Origin: Parietaria judaica
Lineage: Eukaryota > Streptophyta > Magnoliopsida > Rosales > Urticaceae
NCBI GenBank assembly: GCA_954871525.1
Contig: OX940866.1
Coordinates: forward strand, 36,840,521 to 36,904,520
Length of the DNA stretch: 64,000 nt
Direction: 5' to 3'
Shown here: in pieces, positions 21,917 through 33,400 of the stretch
Layout: every line of letters starts with the position of its first letter
How positions within the stretch are numbered: position 1 is the stretch's first letter
Notes under the pieces: model-generated
What the model was told of the DNA's origin: nothing
Databases searched by the model: none
The model's input: only the letters and a program-made list of their open reading frames with translations
Program-made: the position numbers and the translations under genes

Positions 21917-22345
21917 GTCTCAATAACCTCGATATCCGCATCGGTCGCCTTAACGATCCCACAGTTTGCATCGGTCGCCTCAGCGACTTCCAGCATTGCA
22001 TCAGACGTCTCAACGACCCCAAGATTTGCATCGGTCGTCTCAATGACCTTCAGCTTCACATCGGTCATCTGAACGACCTCAAGCTTCGAATCGGTCGCCT
22101 GAGCAACCTCAAAATTTGTCTTGGTCCCCTAAATGACCCCAACATTTGTGTCAGTCGGCTCGAAGACCTTGACATTCATCTCGGTCACACCAACGACATC
22201 AGCATTCATCATGGTCACCGCAACGACCCCAGACTTAACGTCGGTCCCGGCGACGACCTCAAGTTTCATCCAGGTCACGTTTGCGACATCGAGATCTTCA
22301 TCAATCGCGTCAACGACTTCGAGCCACGCCTCGGTCGCATCAACC
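21917..22345. repeat. 30-bp tandem array
   Basis: About fourteen degenerate 30-bp units with GCATCGGTCGCCTCAACGAC. The minus-strand frame at 21826-22068 reads as a 10-residue repeat (ETTDA(N/D)...V). It is part of the outer element's interior. Confidence 0.82.
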
Positions 22346-22929
22346 CGCTGCTATGGTTCTCTCAACGCAACGCGACGTCGACGAACAACGATACGTCATC
22401 ATCGTTAATCAGATAACGCTTCATCAAAGGCACCTGCTAAAGAATAATGACTTCATTAGCGAACAAAAAAAGAGGTAGAACTCCATCACGAGACTAAAGG
22501 CCCACTCCGAGTACGGGTACGACGGCGGTCAAGGTCATAAGCCCGAAGATGACGCTGAAAAGCCCATCAGGGAATATGCGGGGATCAAAGTCTGGCACCT
22601 CAAGACAACACTGGAAGCTCATTAGGGAAAGACGTCGATCGAAGGTCCAATCCGAGTAAAACAACTACCAAAGTTTGAAGATCCGCCTCATCGACCTCAA
22701 GATTCACCCCAATCACCTCAAAGACCTCGAGTTTTATCCCGGTCGCATAATTGATGGTCAAAATTAGGACGATGAAGAAGAAGTCAAAGGATAGATTAAA
22801 AACAGAACAAGCAAACAAAACTAACGATCAAAGTCTGAACTACAAGAAGACGGTCAAAGCACAAAGTCCGAGAAAGGTCGGATCTCCATCCCACCGACTC
22901 AGGCACAAAGACCAAGACATGCCGGATAT
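22346..22929. other. Interior of the outer element, no gene seen
   Basis: Low-complexity, A/G-rich sequence continuing the style of the flanking arrays with CCCGAAGATGACG and AAGACC words but no clear period. No coding signal. Confidence 0.5.
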
Positions 22930-23490
22930 TAATCCCGCCGACTCTGGCAATAAAGACCGAATAACATATCTTCGGCATAAGTCCAAAACTGTAAGACGCT
23001 CAGGCGCAAACATCGGAAAAAGACCAGAACCTGAATCTGGCATAAGTCCGGGATCGTAAGACGCTCAGCGCGAACACTGGCAGAAGCTCGGGGGGTTGAG
23101 ATGCTCAGGCACGAACTCCGACGAAAGACCGAATAAAATATCTTTGGCATAAGTCCGAAACTGTAAGACGCTTAGACGCAAACATCGACAAAAGACCAGA
23201 ATCTGATTCTGGCATAAGTCCGGGATCGTAAGACGCTCAAGCGCGAACACCGGCAGAAGGCCGGGGGGTTGAGATGCTTAGGCACGAACTCCGACGAAAG
23301 ACCGAATAAAATATCGTCGGCATAAGTCCGAAACTGTAAGACGCTCAGACGCGAACATCGGCAAAAGACCAGAATCTGATTCTGGCATAAGTCCGGGATC
23401 GTAAGACGCTCAGGCGCAAACACCTGCAGAAGCTCGGGGGGTTGAGACGCTCAGGCGCGAACTCCGACTAAAGACCGAATAAAATAATTT
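22930..23490. repeat. 172-bp tandem array
   Basis: Three units start with GCATAAGTCC(A/G)AAACTGTAAG at 22975, 23147 and 23320. Each is built of three related sub-units of about 58 bp with GACGCTCAGGCGC(G/A)AAC. Minus-strand ORFs across it repeat with the same period and are not genes. Confidence 0.85.
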
Positions 23491-23670
23491 CGGCGCAAGT
23501 CCATAAACATAAGACGTTCAAGCGCAAAATCTGGCAAAGACCGGGTAAGTAAGCACGCTCAAGCACAAACCCGGCTAAAATTCGAGAAAATAATTCGCCC
23601 AGGCGCAAAGTCAGACAAGAAAAATGGGTAAGCCTGAGAAAAGTTTCTCGAGAATTCTAAATCCTCGTGA

Positions 23671-23684
23671 AACTGGGGAGTTAA
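23671..23684 (+). other. Polypurine tract of outer element
   Basis: AACTGGGGAGTTAA lies directly before the TGTTATGGG start of the 3' LTR. Confidence 0.65.
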
Positions 23685-24915
23685 TGTTATGGGTGATTTT
23701 ATTCCAATCGATTCCGGCCTAAAAAGCCCGTATCTCAAAACCGAGAAGCCCAAAAAACGCGGACACAATTTTTTATTAAAATAATAACTAAACGGTGAAG
23801 CGCGCCGCCTCCACTCCGTGACGGGATGTCAAGACGCATTTTCACACCTAGTAGGGTTATTCCGCGGCGCGGCGGCGCGAAACCCGCAGCACCGCGGTGC
23901 GGGGGACTAAAGTGATAATATTTTATTGCTCCTAGGCCCCCGGCCCCTCCTATAAATAGGAGCTTGATTTCATTCAAACGATAACTCGGATTCAAACGCT
24001 CTATATAGCGATAAACACTGTTTTCTCTCTTCTATATATATATTCTGGTAGGAATACCTGACGACCTGCCCTACGGAGGTTCCAGTTCTCAGTGGTCGCT
24101 GACCTATATCCCGAGTCCTAGGACTTTGCGGTAACGGGTCGGAGGACCCGGTTCCGGTCCGACGGTTAGTGGAAGGTCCGATCTGCCAGAGGAGCTAGCT
24201 AGAGCGGAAGCGCTGGAGGAATCCCCGGCCTACCGGAGGAATCGCCAACTCCCCAGAGGAAGGTCCGAGCGCTGTCCTACTCCCACCAGCTAGAACGGAA
24301 GCGCTGGAGGAATCCCCGGCCTACCGGAGTAGCTAGACCGGAAGCGCTGGAGGAATCCCTGGCCTACCGGAGGAATCGCCAACTCCCCAGAGGAAGGTCC
24401 GAGCGCCGCCCTACTCCCACCAGCTAGAGCAGAAGCGCCGGAGGAATCACCGACTCTTATAGAGAAGGCGCCGAAGGAATCCACGTCTCCATGACCATTA
24501 ACTCCAGGCTCGTCCAGGCTAGCTAGGAGCGGCTCTATCAACTCCTGCTTTGAACTACGAGATGACTTGATCCCACTTAGCTGCAAGTGGATACGTAGGC
24601 AGCCTCACCACACTCAACGAGGCGCGACATCAAATCATCATCACCCCAGGCTCTCCCAGTCATCGACTGCTCCAGCTACGATCGTCGACCTGCCCTACGG
24701 AGGCTCCGGTTCTCAGTGGTCGCCGACCTATATCCCGAGTCTTAGGACTTTGCGGTAACGAGTCGGAGGACCCGGTTTCAGGGTCCGATCCGCCATATCC
24801 TTCAGGAACAATGAGTCAAACATCTAGCCCAGGAAAGTCAACAAACGGCGATGGGCCTAACCCAATATCCAGCTTTTGGCCGCTACAGTGTTTGATCCAT
24901 TTTTCGGCATCAACA
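23685..24915 (+). repeat. 3' LTR of outer element
   Basis: 1231 bp, ends TGTTATGGG...CATCAACA, followed by TAACC. Compared with the 5' LTR it has an extra GC-rich stretch near 23880 and a deletion near 24780. A TATA-like CCTATAAATAGG is at about 23949-23960. Confidence 0.88.
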
Positions 24916-25586
24916 TAACCTATTATTATTATTTTCGTAATTAATTAAAAATGAAATTAATTAATCGTGCCTAATTACAGCTAATCACTATTTATTTTTT
25001 AAATAATATGCATAATAATAGGTAATTAGTTATCAAATTGATACGTGATTAGCCACATTTATTGGTTCCATTTTAATTTTTGAAAATCAAAACTCGCGTA
25101 TAAATTCAACCACGCGTATAATTTTTGTTAAAAATTTTAATCACGATTTTTTATTTTTAAACAAATTAACTTAGTTAATACACGTTAATATAATTTTTCT
25201 GTAAAACAAGTAAATGTTCTTATTTTGAATAAAAATTAACTTTGTTAATACACGTTAATATGTTGTATTGTTGATTTTCTATAAAATAATTTTTGAAAAC
25301 AAATCGTATAAACTGTAATTTTCCATTTTGATTTTTGAAAATTTTAATTTTTTAAAAATAAACCGTGATTAGCTGTAATTAGGCACGATTAATTAATTTC
25401 TTTTTTAATTAATTACGAAAATAATAATAATAATAATAATAATAATAGGTTAAATAAAAGGATATTATAGGTATAAAATATGTTATTAAATAGCCACCTC
25501 ATCAATTTGGCTATTTTGCAAAGAAAAAAGAAAAGTTGGCTATTTGGCTAACTAAACGTTTTAATTTGGCTATTTAGCTAGAGAAG

Positions 25587-26914
25587 AACTATTTATTTAT
25601 TATCTATAAAAAAAATTAGCTAAAAATAAATATGTTTTCTCTAATGTTTTAGTTTTACATGGATATAAAACATGAAGAATAGATTTGTCATTTTATATAA
25701 ATTAAACGATGAAATCGTACTTTTAACACATAACCCTATTTTATCAAGTATTTTAACAATTGGTAAAATATGAGGCAAAAATTCTAAGCATTGATCTTCG
25801 CTTCTTCTTCCGTTAACCAATTACTGTCGACGAGCTTCCTAACCGATTAGGAATGAACATTTTCAATCGACACGTACTTTGGATGCAAAAACCATCAACC
25901 AATCACAATTTGACACGTGGCTCTTCCTTGGAATCGTCGCATCTCTTCAACTCAGACAACGATAAATTAAGACTTATTTATTTACATCTGCTTGTTTGTA
26001 TGAGAATATATATTGATTGCTTATTATTATTAAGAAATGATATTTAGTATTTTAGACACTATATAAATAAAGTATATATATATTCTGAAAAATATTATAC
26101 CTTATACGTCGACAAATCCATCGATAACAGATTAATCCGTCGATAAGTTTTAATAAGTATCTATAACAATAACCTGAATTTTTATATCTCATCCACTGAT
26201 AAATTTGTTATCAAACGATTAATCCCTGATAAATATTTACCGATTTATCAGAAGAAACAATAACGGAGACGTAAAACCTATCGCAACCATATACGGAGAA
26301 GAGATCCTTAAGCGTGTTTAAAGGTCGCTTGTGACCAAGGAATCAATTTTTGCGATAATCGAGCGATTAATCGCTGAAAACCACTTCTCGATAACTTATC
26401 TCCTCTAATCATTGTCGTTTTATACTTATCACGATTTTTCGATTCGAAAAGCAAGCTACTTATCTCTCAAACTTATCAAGTGTATTTTCTCGGAAAGCAA
26501 GCTACTTTTCTGTCAAAAACGATAAGTCAACCCTGGTATAATTTTTTCTTTTTTGCGGCAGAAGTTCCAACTTCTTTTAATTTCAAAATTTAAAGGTATT
26601 TTTAGGGGTTTTTTAGTGGATCTTGGTGTTTTTAAGTTTAAATGTTGTATATGTACGAATCATGTCAAATTTTCACACTTTTATTCTATATTTGTAGTAG
26701 TTACTTAGAAAACTATTAGGTTGAATGAAAGTTAAACTTTGAGTTTCATATTAGTTTAATTGTACATTGTACGTTTTGAATCAAATGTTGTAGTTGAAAT
26801 TGATTTTTTTAGGTATATGATGGAATATAGATGAATTAAGATAGTTTGTGTGATTTTTGTTAAATTTTTTGCAGATTTGGGTTATATTTTAGGGTTTATG
26901 CGAATTGTTTCTAA
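25587..26914. other. AT-rich intergenic sequence with CGATAA-type repeats
   Basis: No gene. Words such as CCATCGATAA(A/C) and GATTAATCC(G/A)TCGATAAG recur at 26105-26460 and again at 27405-27740 in the same orientation, suggesting flanking parts of one old repeat. Confidence 0.5.
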
Positions 26915-27385
26915 TTGCGATAAAAGTACCAATTTTCCGAAAAATAGTGAATTTAAGATATATTTTAAATTTTTTTGATGTAATTTTATTTTGTAACATT
27001 TAATATAATTAGGAAACTGTTAGTTTGACATAATTATGAACTTATTGCAGCAAAAGTACATATTTTTGGAAATTGGTTAAGTTAAGCTAGTTAGTCGAAT
27101 ATTTTGATGTAAAATCATTTTATAACATTGTATATAACTTATAAAATGTGAGGTTGACATAATTTTTTTTTTAAATTTGACGTTTTCCCGAATTGCAACC
27201 TTATTGCGGCAAAAAGTGTATGTTTTTTGGAAATTGGTTAAATTGAGCTATTTCTTCGTTTTTTTATGTAACTTCATTTCGTAACATTGTATGTAATTTT
27301 GAAAATGTTATTATGACATAATTTGTTTTGTAATTTGACGTTTTTCAATTATTGTGGAAAAAGTACATTTAGCATTTTATGTTAT
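26915..27385. repeat. About 130-bp degenerate tandem repeat
   Basis: Three or more units each contain a GC(A/G)(G/A)CAAAAAGT tract, TTTGGAAATTGGTTAA, a TTT(A/C)GTAACATT(G/T)(T/A)AT tract and GACATAATT. Non-coding. Confidence 0.7.
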
Positions 27386-27515
27386 GAAAATATTTTATAA
27401 GTTTTTCATCGATAAATCTATCGATAACCGATTAATCCATCGATAAGTTCGATAAGTTTCGATAACGGCAAACGATAAATTTTATAGGTTTTCCATCGAT
27501 AAATTCATCGGCAAA

Positions 27516-27693
27516 CAGGGGCGGACGTATGTTAAGGGATGGGGTGGTTGAAACCACCCCCAAAGTTTTGAAAATTGCACTAAAAGGACCAAAATACTAT
27601 AAACTTATTTACATAAACCACCCCCAAAAAATTAAATTTAATGGAAAAGAAAAATTAAACCCCCCCGGTCTCCGAATCCTGGTTCCGCCACTG
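27516..27693. mobile_element. hAT-type MITE, 178 bp
   Basis: The terminal inverted repeats are CAGGGGCGGA at the left and, on the complementary strand, CAGTGGCGGA at the right. It is flanked by a perfect 8-bp duplication TCGGCAAA (27508-27515 and 27694-27701). The 8-bp duplication and CAGNGGCGGA ends are typical of hAT MITEs. It sits within the CGATAA-type repeat. Confidence 0.88.
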
Positions 27694-27701
27694 TCGGCAA
27701 A

Positions 27702-28221
27702 CGATAAATCCGTTGATAACGGCAAACGATTTATCGGCAAAAAACGGCATTTAAATCCTTGCTTGTGACTGACAATTTCTCGGAAATGATCTCGGTATAC
27801 ACCATATAGTTATCGTTTCTAATTTATTACCGGTTTCTCGGGAATTTCTGGGCTTGAAACTTGGTGGTAAAAGAAAAGATTGAAGCAAACAATTATTTTG
27901 GAATGGTCCCACCCAATCAACGTCTTCACATGGTGACGCTGTAAAGTGAATAACATTGTATATGTGTTGTCCATATCATATAGTTTGGCTGCTTCACCCA
28001 AACCAAAAAATAAACAATCATTATTATTTTTATTAAATAACATAATTTTTAATGTACTAATCTAAACCAATTTGCTCGATACACTTCTATTATAATTTAT
28101 AAACTATAACTCGAGAAAAACGACAATCAAACTGCTGGTTCGCTATTTTTCTTATATATAACTAAATTGAAAAATCAAATTGTATATTTTGATTTTTTTT
28201 TTTTACTTTAATATTACTTAA
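27702..28221. other. Intergenic, no feature seen
   Basis: AT-rich sequence without a convincing open frame, RNA or terminal repeat. Confidence 0.5.
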
Positions 28222-28252
28222 CTAGTCGAATGGCACCGCGCTTCGTGCGGTG
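28222..28252 (-). mobile_element. Candidate Helitron 3' end
   Basis: On the minus strand a GC-rich hairpin (CACCGCAC, 3-nt loop, GCGCGGTG with one G-T pair) is followed after about 8 nt by CTAG and then T, as Helitron 3' ends require. It stands out in very AT-rich DNA. The element would extend to the right; no 5' TC end was identified. Confidence 0.35.
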
Positions 28253-28550
28253 GGTAGAAAATATCGAACAAATTTAATTAACTTTATCTCTGTGTTTTTA
28301 ATTGAAAAGTATACATGAAAATATAAATCAATTATTGCTCAACTTCCTTCTTAATGAAAAATAAATCATATTTTTAAAAATAATTTTTGTTAAGTTGTAG
28401 CAACTTTATGACATTCAATGAAAAAAAATGAAAATTCTATAAAAACTAAATATCTCAATGACTTGATCTTATAAAGCCATCTTTTTTTATTCAAAATTCT
28501 AAAAAATTAGCATTTGAGCACATGTCTATGTAATAGAAACTTTGAATAAA

Positions 28551-28785
28551 AATTAAAAAGTGACATGTTAAAAATAAAACATAAGAAGAAGAAAAAAATG
28601 TATAAAAATAAAAAGTTGCTATTAAACTTCTTAATTGTGTATTGCTATTAATTGTATACATTAATTTTATGATGAAATGTTTTATGTATTTGTATGACAT
28701 GATAAAAATAAAACATAATAATTAAAAAAACGTATGAAAATAAAAAGTTGCTATCAAGGTTCTAAAGTGTGTAGTGCTATTAATA
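28551..28785. repeat. Degenerate direct repeat, about 147 bp apart
   Basis: AAAAATAAAACATAA...AAAAATAAAAAGTTGCTAT(T/C)AA...GTGT(A/-)(T/G)TGCTATTAAT occurs at about 28565-28650 and 28703-28785. Non-coding. Confidence 0.6.
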
Positions 28786-29120
28786 TGAGTTAATAACCCA
28801 ATTAAATTTTAAATGCAATTATGCATGAATTTGATATATATATATATATATACATAGATTTAAATTTAATTCAAAATTCTAGAAAAATAGCATTTGAAGA
28901 TGCCATTATAAAAAATTTGTTGAAAAAACTTGTCTTCATGCTTTTATATATATATAGAATATGAGTTAATAACCCAATTAAATTTTAAATGCAATTATGC
29001 ATGAATTTGATATATATATATATATATATATATATTTAAATTTAATTCAAAATTCTAGAAAAATAACATTTGAAGATGCCATTATACAAAATTTGTTGAA
29101 AAAACTTGTCTTCATGTTTT

Positions 29121-29140
<20 letters not shown>
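28785..29140. repeat. 176-bp tandem duplication
   Basis: Two adjacent copies start ATGAGTTAATAACCCAATTA at 28785 and 28961 and end in TCTTCATG(C/T)TTTTATATA. They differ mainly in the length of internal TA runs, so the duplication is recent. Confidence 0.88.
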
Positions 29141-29152
<12 letters not shown>

Positions 29153-30401
29153 GCACTTAGCAAGTTAAGTTAACACTATTATCTTCTTCATACGTTCCTT
29201 GATTATAATATTACTTAATTTATAGGTTCCACTTTGATGCCGAACACACGAAACACGATACAAAGTAAATAAGTTTAGGTCGATTATAAATGAAACTGGT
29301 TCTAACCATATGAAACACGATATAATGACGGGAGGACATGGCACGAACACGACAACACGGTAGGACTAGGACCTAATTAAAGTACACGATTAAGAAATAA
29401 AAAATATATTTTTTTCATTTTATATATGTTATTAAGTGTTCTAATAATATTATATATGTGAAAATTATTGTTTGTTTAATTATTAATTACGCTATTGAAT
29501 TAATCAATATTAAAAAATGTTAATTAATTTTACAATGTTAGATGACATAATAACAAATTAAGGTAAATGAGTCTAAAATAATAATTTAATTTATCATTAA
29601 AAATAATTGAATCAATTAATAATTTAATTTAATTTCCGTACGGGTTCGGCTCAAATTTTTGCAGGCTCAAATTGCCTCATTAGGCCTTTAACTTATTGGG
29701 CTTTTTTCTTGGATTGAACCGTCATAATTTTAGTCTCTGAAAAATACCCATAACGAATGTAAATCTTACTTTTTTTAAGATGTCGATAATTTTGTCGCAA
29801 ATATCCCAATTTTTTTTTTTAATTAATTCAAGACTCGCAACTAAATGACAAGGACTTTAAATAGTCAATATTTTCGAAGTATAAAATGACGTGGATTTTG
29901 ATGGCTTTATAATATGAATTAATTTGGTATCTTTATTTTACTAAATTCTACTACTCAGTGTGTCATAAAAGCGGTAAACCAAAACGAGCTTACTATCGGA
30001 ATTCGAAAGTTTGAGAAAATGACGCGAAACCGAAGAAAGAAAGAAAATTATCGAATTCCGATCAAAATTATATTGGAAAAGTATGATTATCTTTTCTGCC
30101 CTTGTATCGGAAAAAAAAAATCGGGTTTCGGACCTTGTTTTGTCATACTTCCAATGTTTTGTTGTCCTTTTTCTGCATTCTTACGAGTACACAAAAATTA
30201 GATCCCTCAATATAATTAATATACATGCATAATGAAAAATAAAAATAATTATGAACAAATTATTTAGATATATGTTTACATACACAATATTGTCATCTAT
30301 CTTGTTCACAAACAATGAACATATTCAATCCAAGCACAACCTTGGCAAACCAAAATTCGTGAGAAAAAACAGTTAAGATTTACGTACCAGAATTAAGCCA
30401 A
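29141..30401. other. Intergenic, downstream of the NLR gene
   Basis: AT-rich. A stretch at 29220-29380 with repeated (A)CACGA words and a stretch at 29636-29700 look like old transposon relics, but no boundaries were found. The last 200 bp probably hold the 3' UTR of the NLR gene. Confidence 0.45.
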
Positions 30402-33400
30402 TCATATGCTCTCTCGATTGATGATGATGAGCGGAATGTGCTGGATCTTGGGCCAGTCTTCGCCGGAGTTCCTCTGACACCGATGAGTCAGCAAAGGGCA
30501 CCGGAGAACGCAGAGATACGAGAGAGAAAGCGGCAGAGCTTCCTCCGGTAAGCTCTTCAGCTTCTCGCACTCGTAGATCGACAGCTGTTGCAGCGAACTC
30601 AGGTGTTGAAACCCTTTCCCGTTCAAGGATTTTAGGTTCCGGAAGCTTCCGATTCGAAGGCGAGTCAACGTCGCCGGAAACAGCCCTTGTTCTGGGAACG
30701 ACTCCACCCCTTGCCGGAATCCCGAGAGCTCGAGCCGCCGCAGAGACGAGAGTCTCTGGAGATCCCACTTCATCCGGTTTTGGAAGAGCCTCTCGCAGTC
30801 GTGAAGCTCGAGGCGTTTCAGCTCGGATGGGAGGCCGGTATTTGAAAACGATTCCATTTTCGAACACCGCAGGATCTGCACCGACTCAAGAGACGGGTAC
30901 GCCTTGTCTAGTGGTTCACGGCTCATTGAAAATACGGCTTCCATCGAGCGACAACTGACAATTCGGACACCTTGTAGGGACGGGAAATGTCCTTTGGGCA
31001 ATGCGAAGTTGAGCATCCGGCAGAATTCGAGCCGGAGAAGCTTGAGACACGGGAAGAGCGGGGATTCACGCTCAGTGAACGACCACTCGATCAATGACTC
31101 CATGTCGTCCATGGTCAAGCTTTCCAGTGCCGGAAACGCATGAGTCAGGGATACGCCGCAAAATTCATCTCCGATGCTCGAGACTCCATTCATCCCCTCA
31201 AATTTTAGCTCTTTGAGCGACGGAAGTTGTCCGAACGGCGGTAAGAGACAACAATTCCGACACCTGACAAGTGAAACCTTGACTATGTTCGCAAATGACT
31301 GTTGTGCCACCCAGTCCGGGAACACTGTGCCGCGGAAACCGTCGATCACAAGTTCCTTCAGCTTCGAATGTGGTCGGAGCTCGTTCAGTACTTCTTTCTC
31401 TTTGCTCGAATCGTCAGTTTCACCGTGCCAGGTGAGAATCAGCTCATCAAGACGCTCCTTTGTCTTCATATCGGCTTGTGAAACATCAGGAATCTCCGCA
31501 ATGTTCTGGAGCCCCGATATCTGGAGACTCCCATCGAGATGTGGCAACTCTCCAAGCTCTTTCATTCTAGAGCCGTCATTTTTGCCGACGACGAAGTCAC
31601 TCAACGTCTGCAAGTTCCGCAAGCAGTCTATCTTCGACGGCATCTCTTCCAATGGTGTCCCTCTGACTTCGAGATGTCGCAAGTTGATCAGATTACAGAA
31701 GTTGTTCGGCAATAATTTCAGCTCCTTGCAATGCGACAATAGCAGCGTTTGCAGATTGTACAACGTGCAAATCGAGTTCGGTAATCTTTCGAGCTTCGTG
31801 CATGAAAAGTCCAAGTACCGCAAATGCCGGAGATTATCGAGTGTATCTGGCAGTTGCATAACGAATGAGCCCGACAGAGAGAGCACGCGTAAGCGCCCTC
31901 CAGCGTCTGTTAGAAACAGATCCTCCAACAACTTCTGGGATGGTGTTGAGCTGAGTGAAGAAGCCGGATTTGACGACAATGGTAATGCCAAAAACGAGCC
32001 CAGCTTCGCTTCCGACAACCCGTTGAACTCTATCACGTGATCTTTCGACATCTTCCAGTATAGCAAATGGCGAGTCTTGCTGCCAATGGTGTGCGATTCG
32101 TCGCTTGAGCGACCAAGCATCAGAGGCGATTCTCCGGAGACACGGACAGCCAAATCGTGCAAAAGATCGTGCATCACAAGCGTTGTTCTGTTCCGGCTCG
32201 ATCGCTGGAAAAATGAACTGGAAATTAGCGCGCTTAAATACTCTCTCCCGACTTCTTCCATCGTTTTTTTCCCTTTTCCGTCTGGCAAAAGACCCTCAGC
32301 CATCCACAGTAGGACAATCCTCGTCCGCTCACTCTCGTCAAACTCGTAATCTTTTGGAAAAATCGAGAGGTATGCGAAGCAACGCTTCAGATTCGGCGGC
32401 AAAAAGCGGTAGCTGAGCCACAGAGCCGGGATAATATTTGTGTTCTGCAAGTAATCCCACATGTCACTCTGCAGAATCCGCTTCCATTCCTCTGGGCAAA
32501 CTATCGAGCGGAGAAGTCCGGCGATTGATTTCACCGCTAAAGGAAGGCCTTTGCACTTCTTCACGATCTTGACTCCGATCTCTCGCAACTCTGAAGGAAA
32601 ACCGTTGTCTGCCTTGTCGAACCCGACGTGCTTCGCAAACAGATTCCAGCAATCGTCCTGCGAAATTATCTGCAGATCATGTGCCGGAACAGTCCCCATG
32701 ATCGAAGCGACGATGTTGCTCCTCGTCGTCACAATGATCCGGCTCCCTTGCTCGCCAGACTCGAACGAGCTCCTCAGAACGTCCCAAGCATCATAACTCT
32801 CGTTCCATACGTCATCAAGGACAAGCAGGAACTTCTTCCCTCTCAGCGCGCACTTCAAATCGCTGTGCAACTTGTTCGGATCGTCACTGCTCGTCGGAGA
32901 TTCACCGATCATGGCAAGAATCGACTTTGCGATCCTCGCCACACTAAAATCATCTGACACGATGACCCACGCCTTCATATCAAAATGTTCTCGGACTTCA
33001 ACGTTGTTGTAAGCAAGCTGCGCGAGAGTGGTTTTTCCAACACCGCCCATCCCGACAATCGGAATCACTGCGATCTTCTCCCTCCGATTACTGTCTGACA
33101 GCAAGAACTTGACGATCGCTTCCTTCTCTGCCTCCCTCCCACAAACATCGCTCTCTTCCACCAACGGAGCGAGCATTCTCTCGCACGACGAGCCACCCCG
33201 CTGGTGCTCCTTCAAGCCGAGCAGGCCCGTCTGTTCCACTAGGAGATTCAGCCGCCGGAGAATCTCAGCGAGCTCGGTCTTCACTCCGTTCTCGAAGGCA
33301 CTCGCGAAGGGCTGAAAGAATCTGATGAACCGCTTCGAGTTTGCCTTGTAGTCGGATTCCTCGACGCTGCGCCGCAGCGCCTCGGTGTTGATTCTGTCGA

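Larger units (their letters stand above)
5191..24915 (+). mobile_element. Outer LTR retrotransposon (non-autonomous, host of the nest)
   Basis: The boundaries are 5' LTR 5191-6415 and 3' LTR 23685-24915, with target duplication TAACC at 5186-5190 and 24916-24920. A primer-binding-like TGGCGCTAGAAGGAGGGG follows the 5' LTR and a purine tract precedes the 3' LTR, so it is plus-strand. Without the nested copia insertion its internal region is about 2.9 kb and consists mainly of tandem arrays with no recognisable gag or pol. It fits a large retrotransposon derivative that depends on another element for transposition. Confidence 0.88.
5049..25586. mobile_element. TIR (MITE-like) element split by an LTR retrotransposon
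   Basis: The left arm (5049-5190) and right arm (about 25440-25586) are inverted copies of each other: GAGAAATGGCTCTAAATAGCC on the left, GGCTATTTAGCTAGAG on the right, and both hold a TTTGCAAAATA(A/G)CCAAATTGATGAGGTG tract in opposite orientations. The outer LTR element is inserted just inside the left arm. Without it the element would be about 0.8 kb. A relative lies at 61233-62617. The superfamily is unclear because terminal bases and target duplication were not resolved. Confidence 0.65.

Noticed and set aside
22796..23423. Several overlapping minus-strand ORFs with repeated motifs
   Set aside because: They recur with the 172-bp array period and reflect the repeat.
22930..23490. Regular repeats that superficially resemble a CRISPR array
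   Set aside because: Units are contiguous and diverged, without uniform unique spacers, and this is a plant nuclear genome.
31174..32040. 288-codon ORF antisense to the NLR gene
   Set aside because: It is a shadow frame of the intact 1086-residue NLR gene with no recognisable domain.
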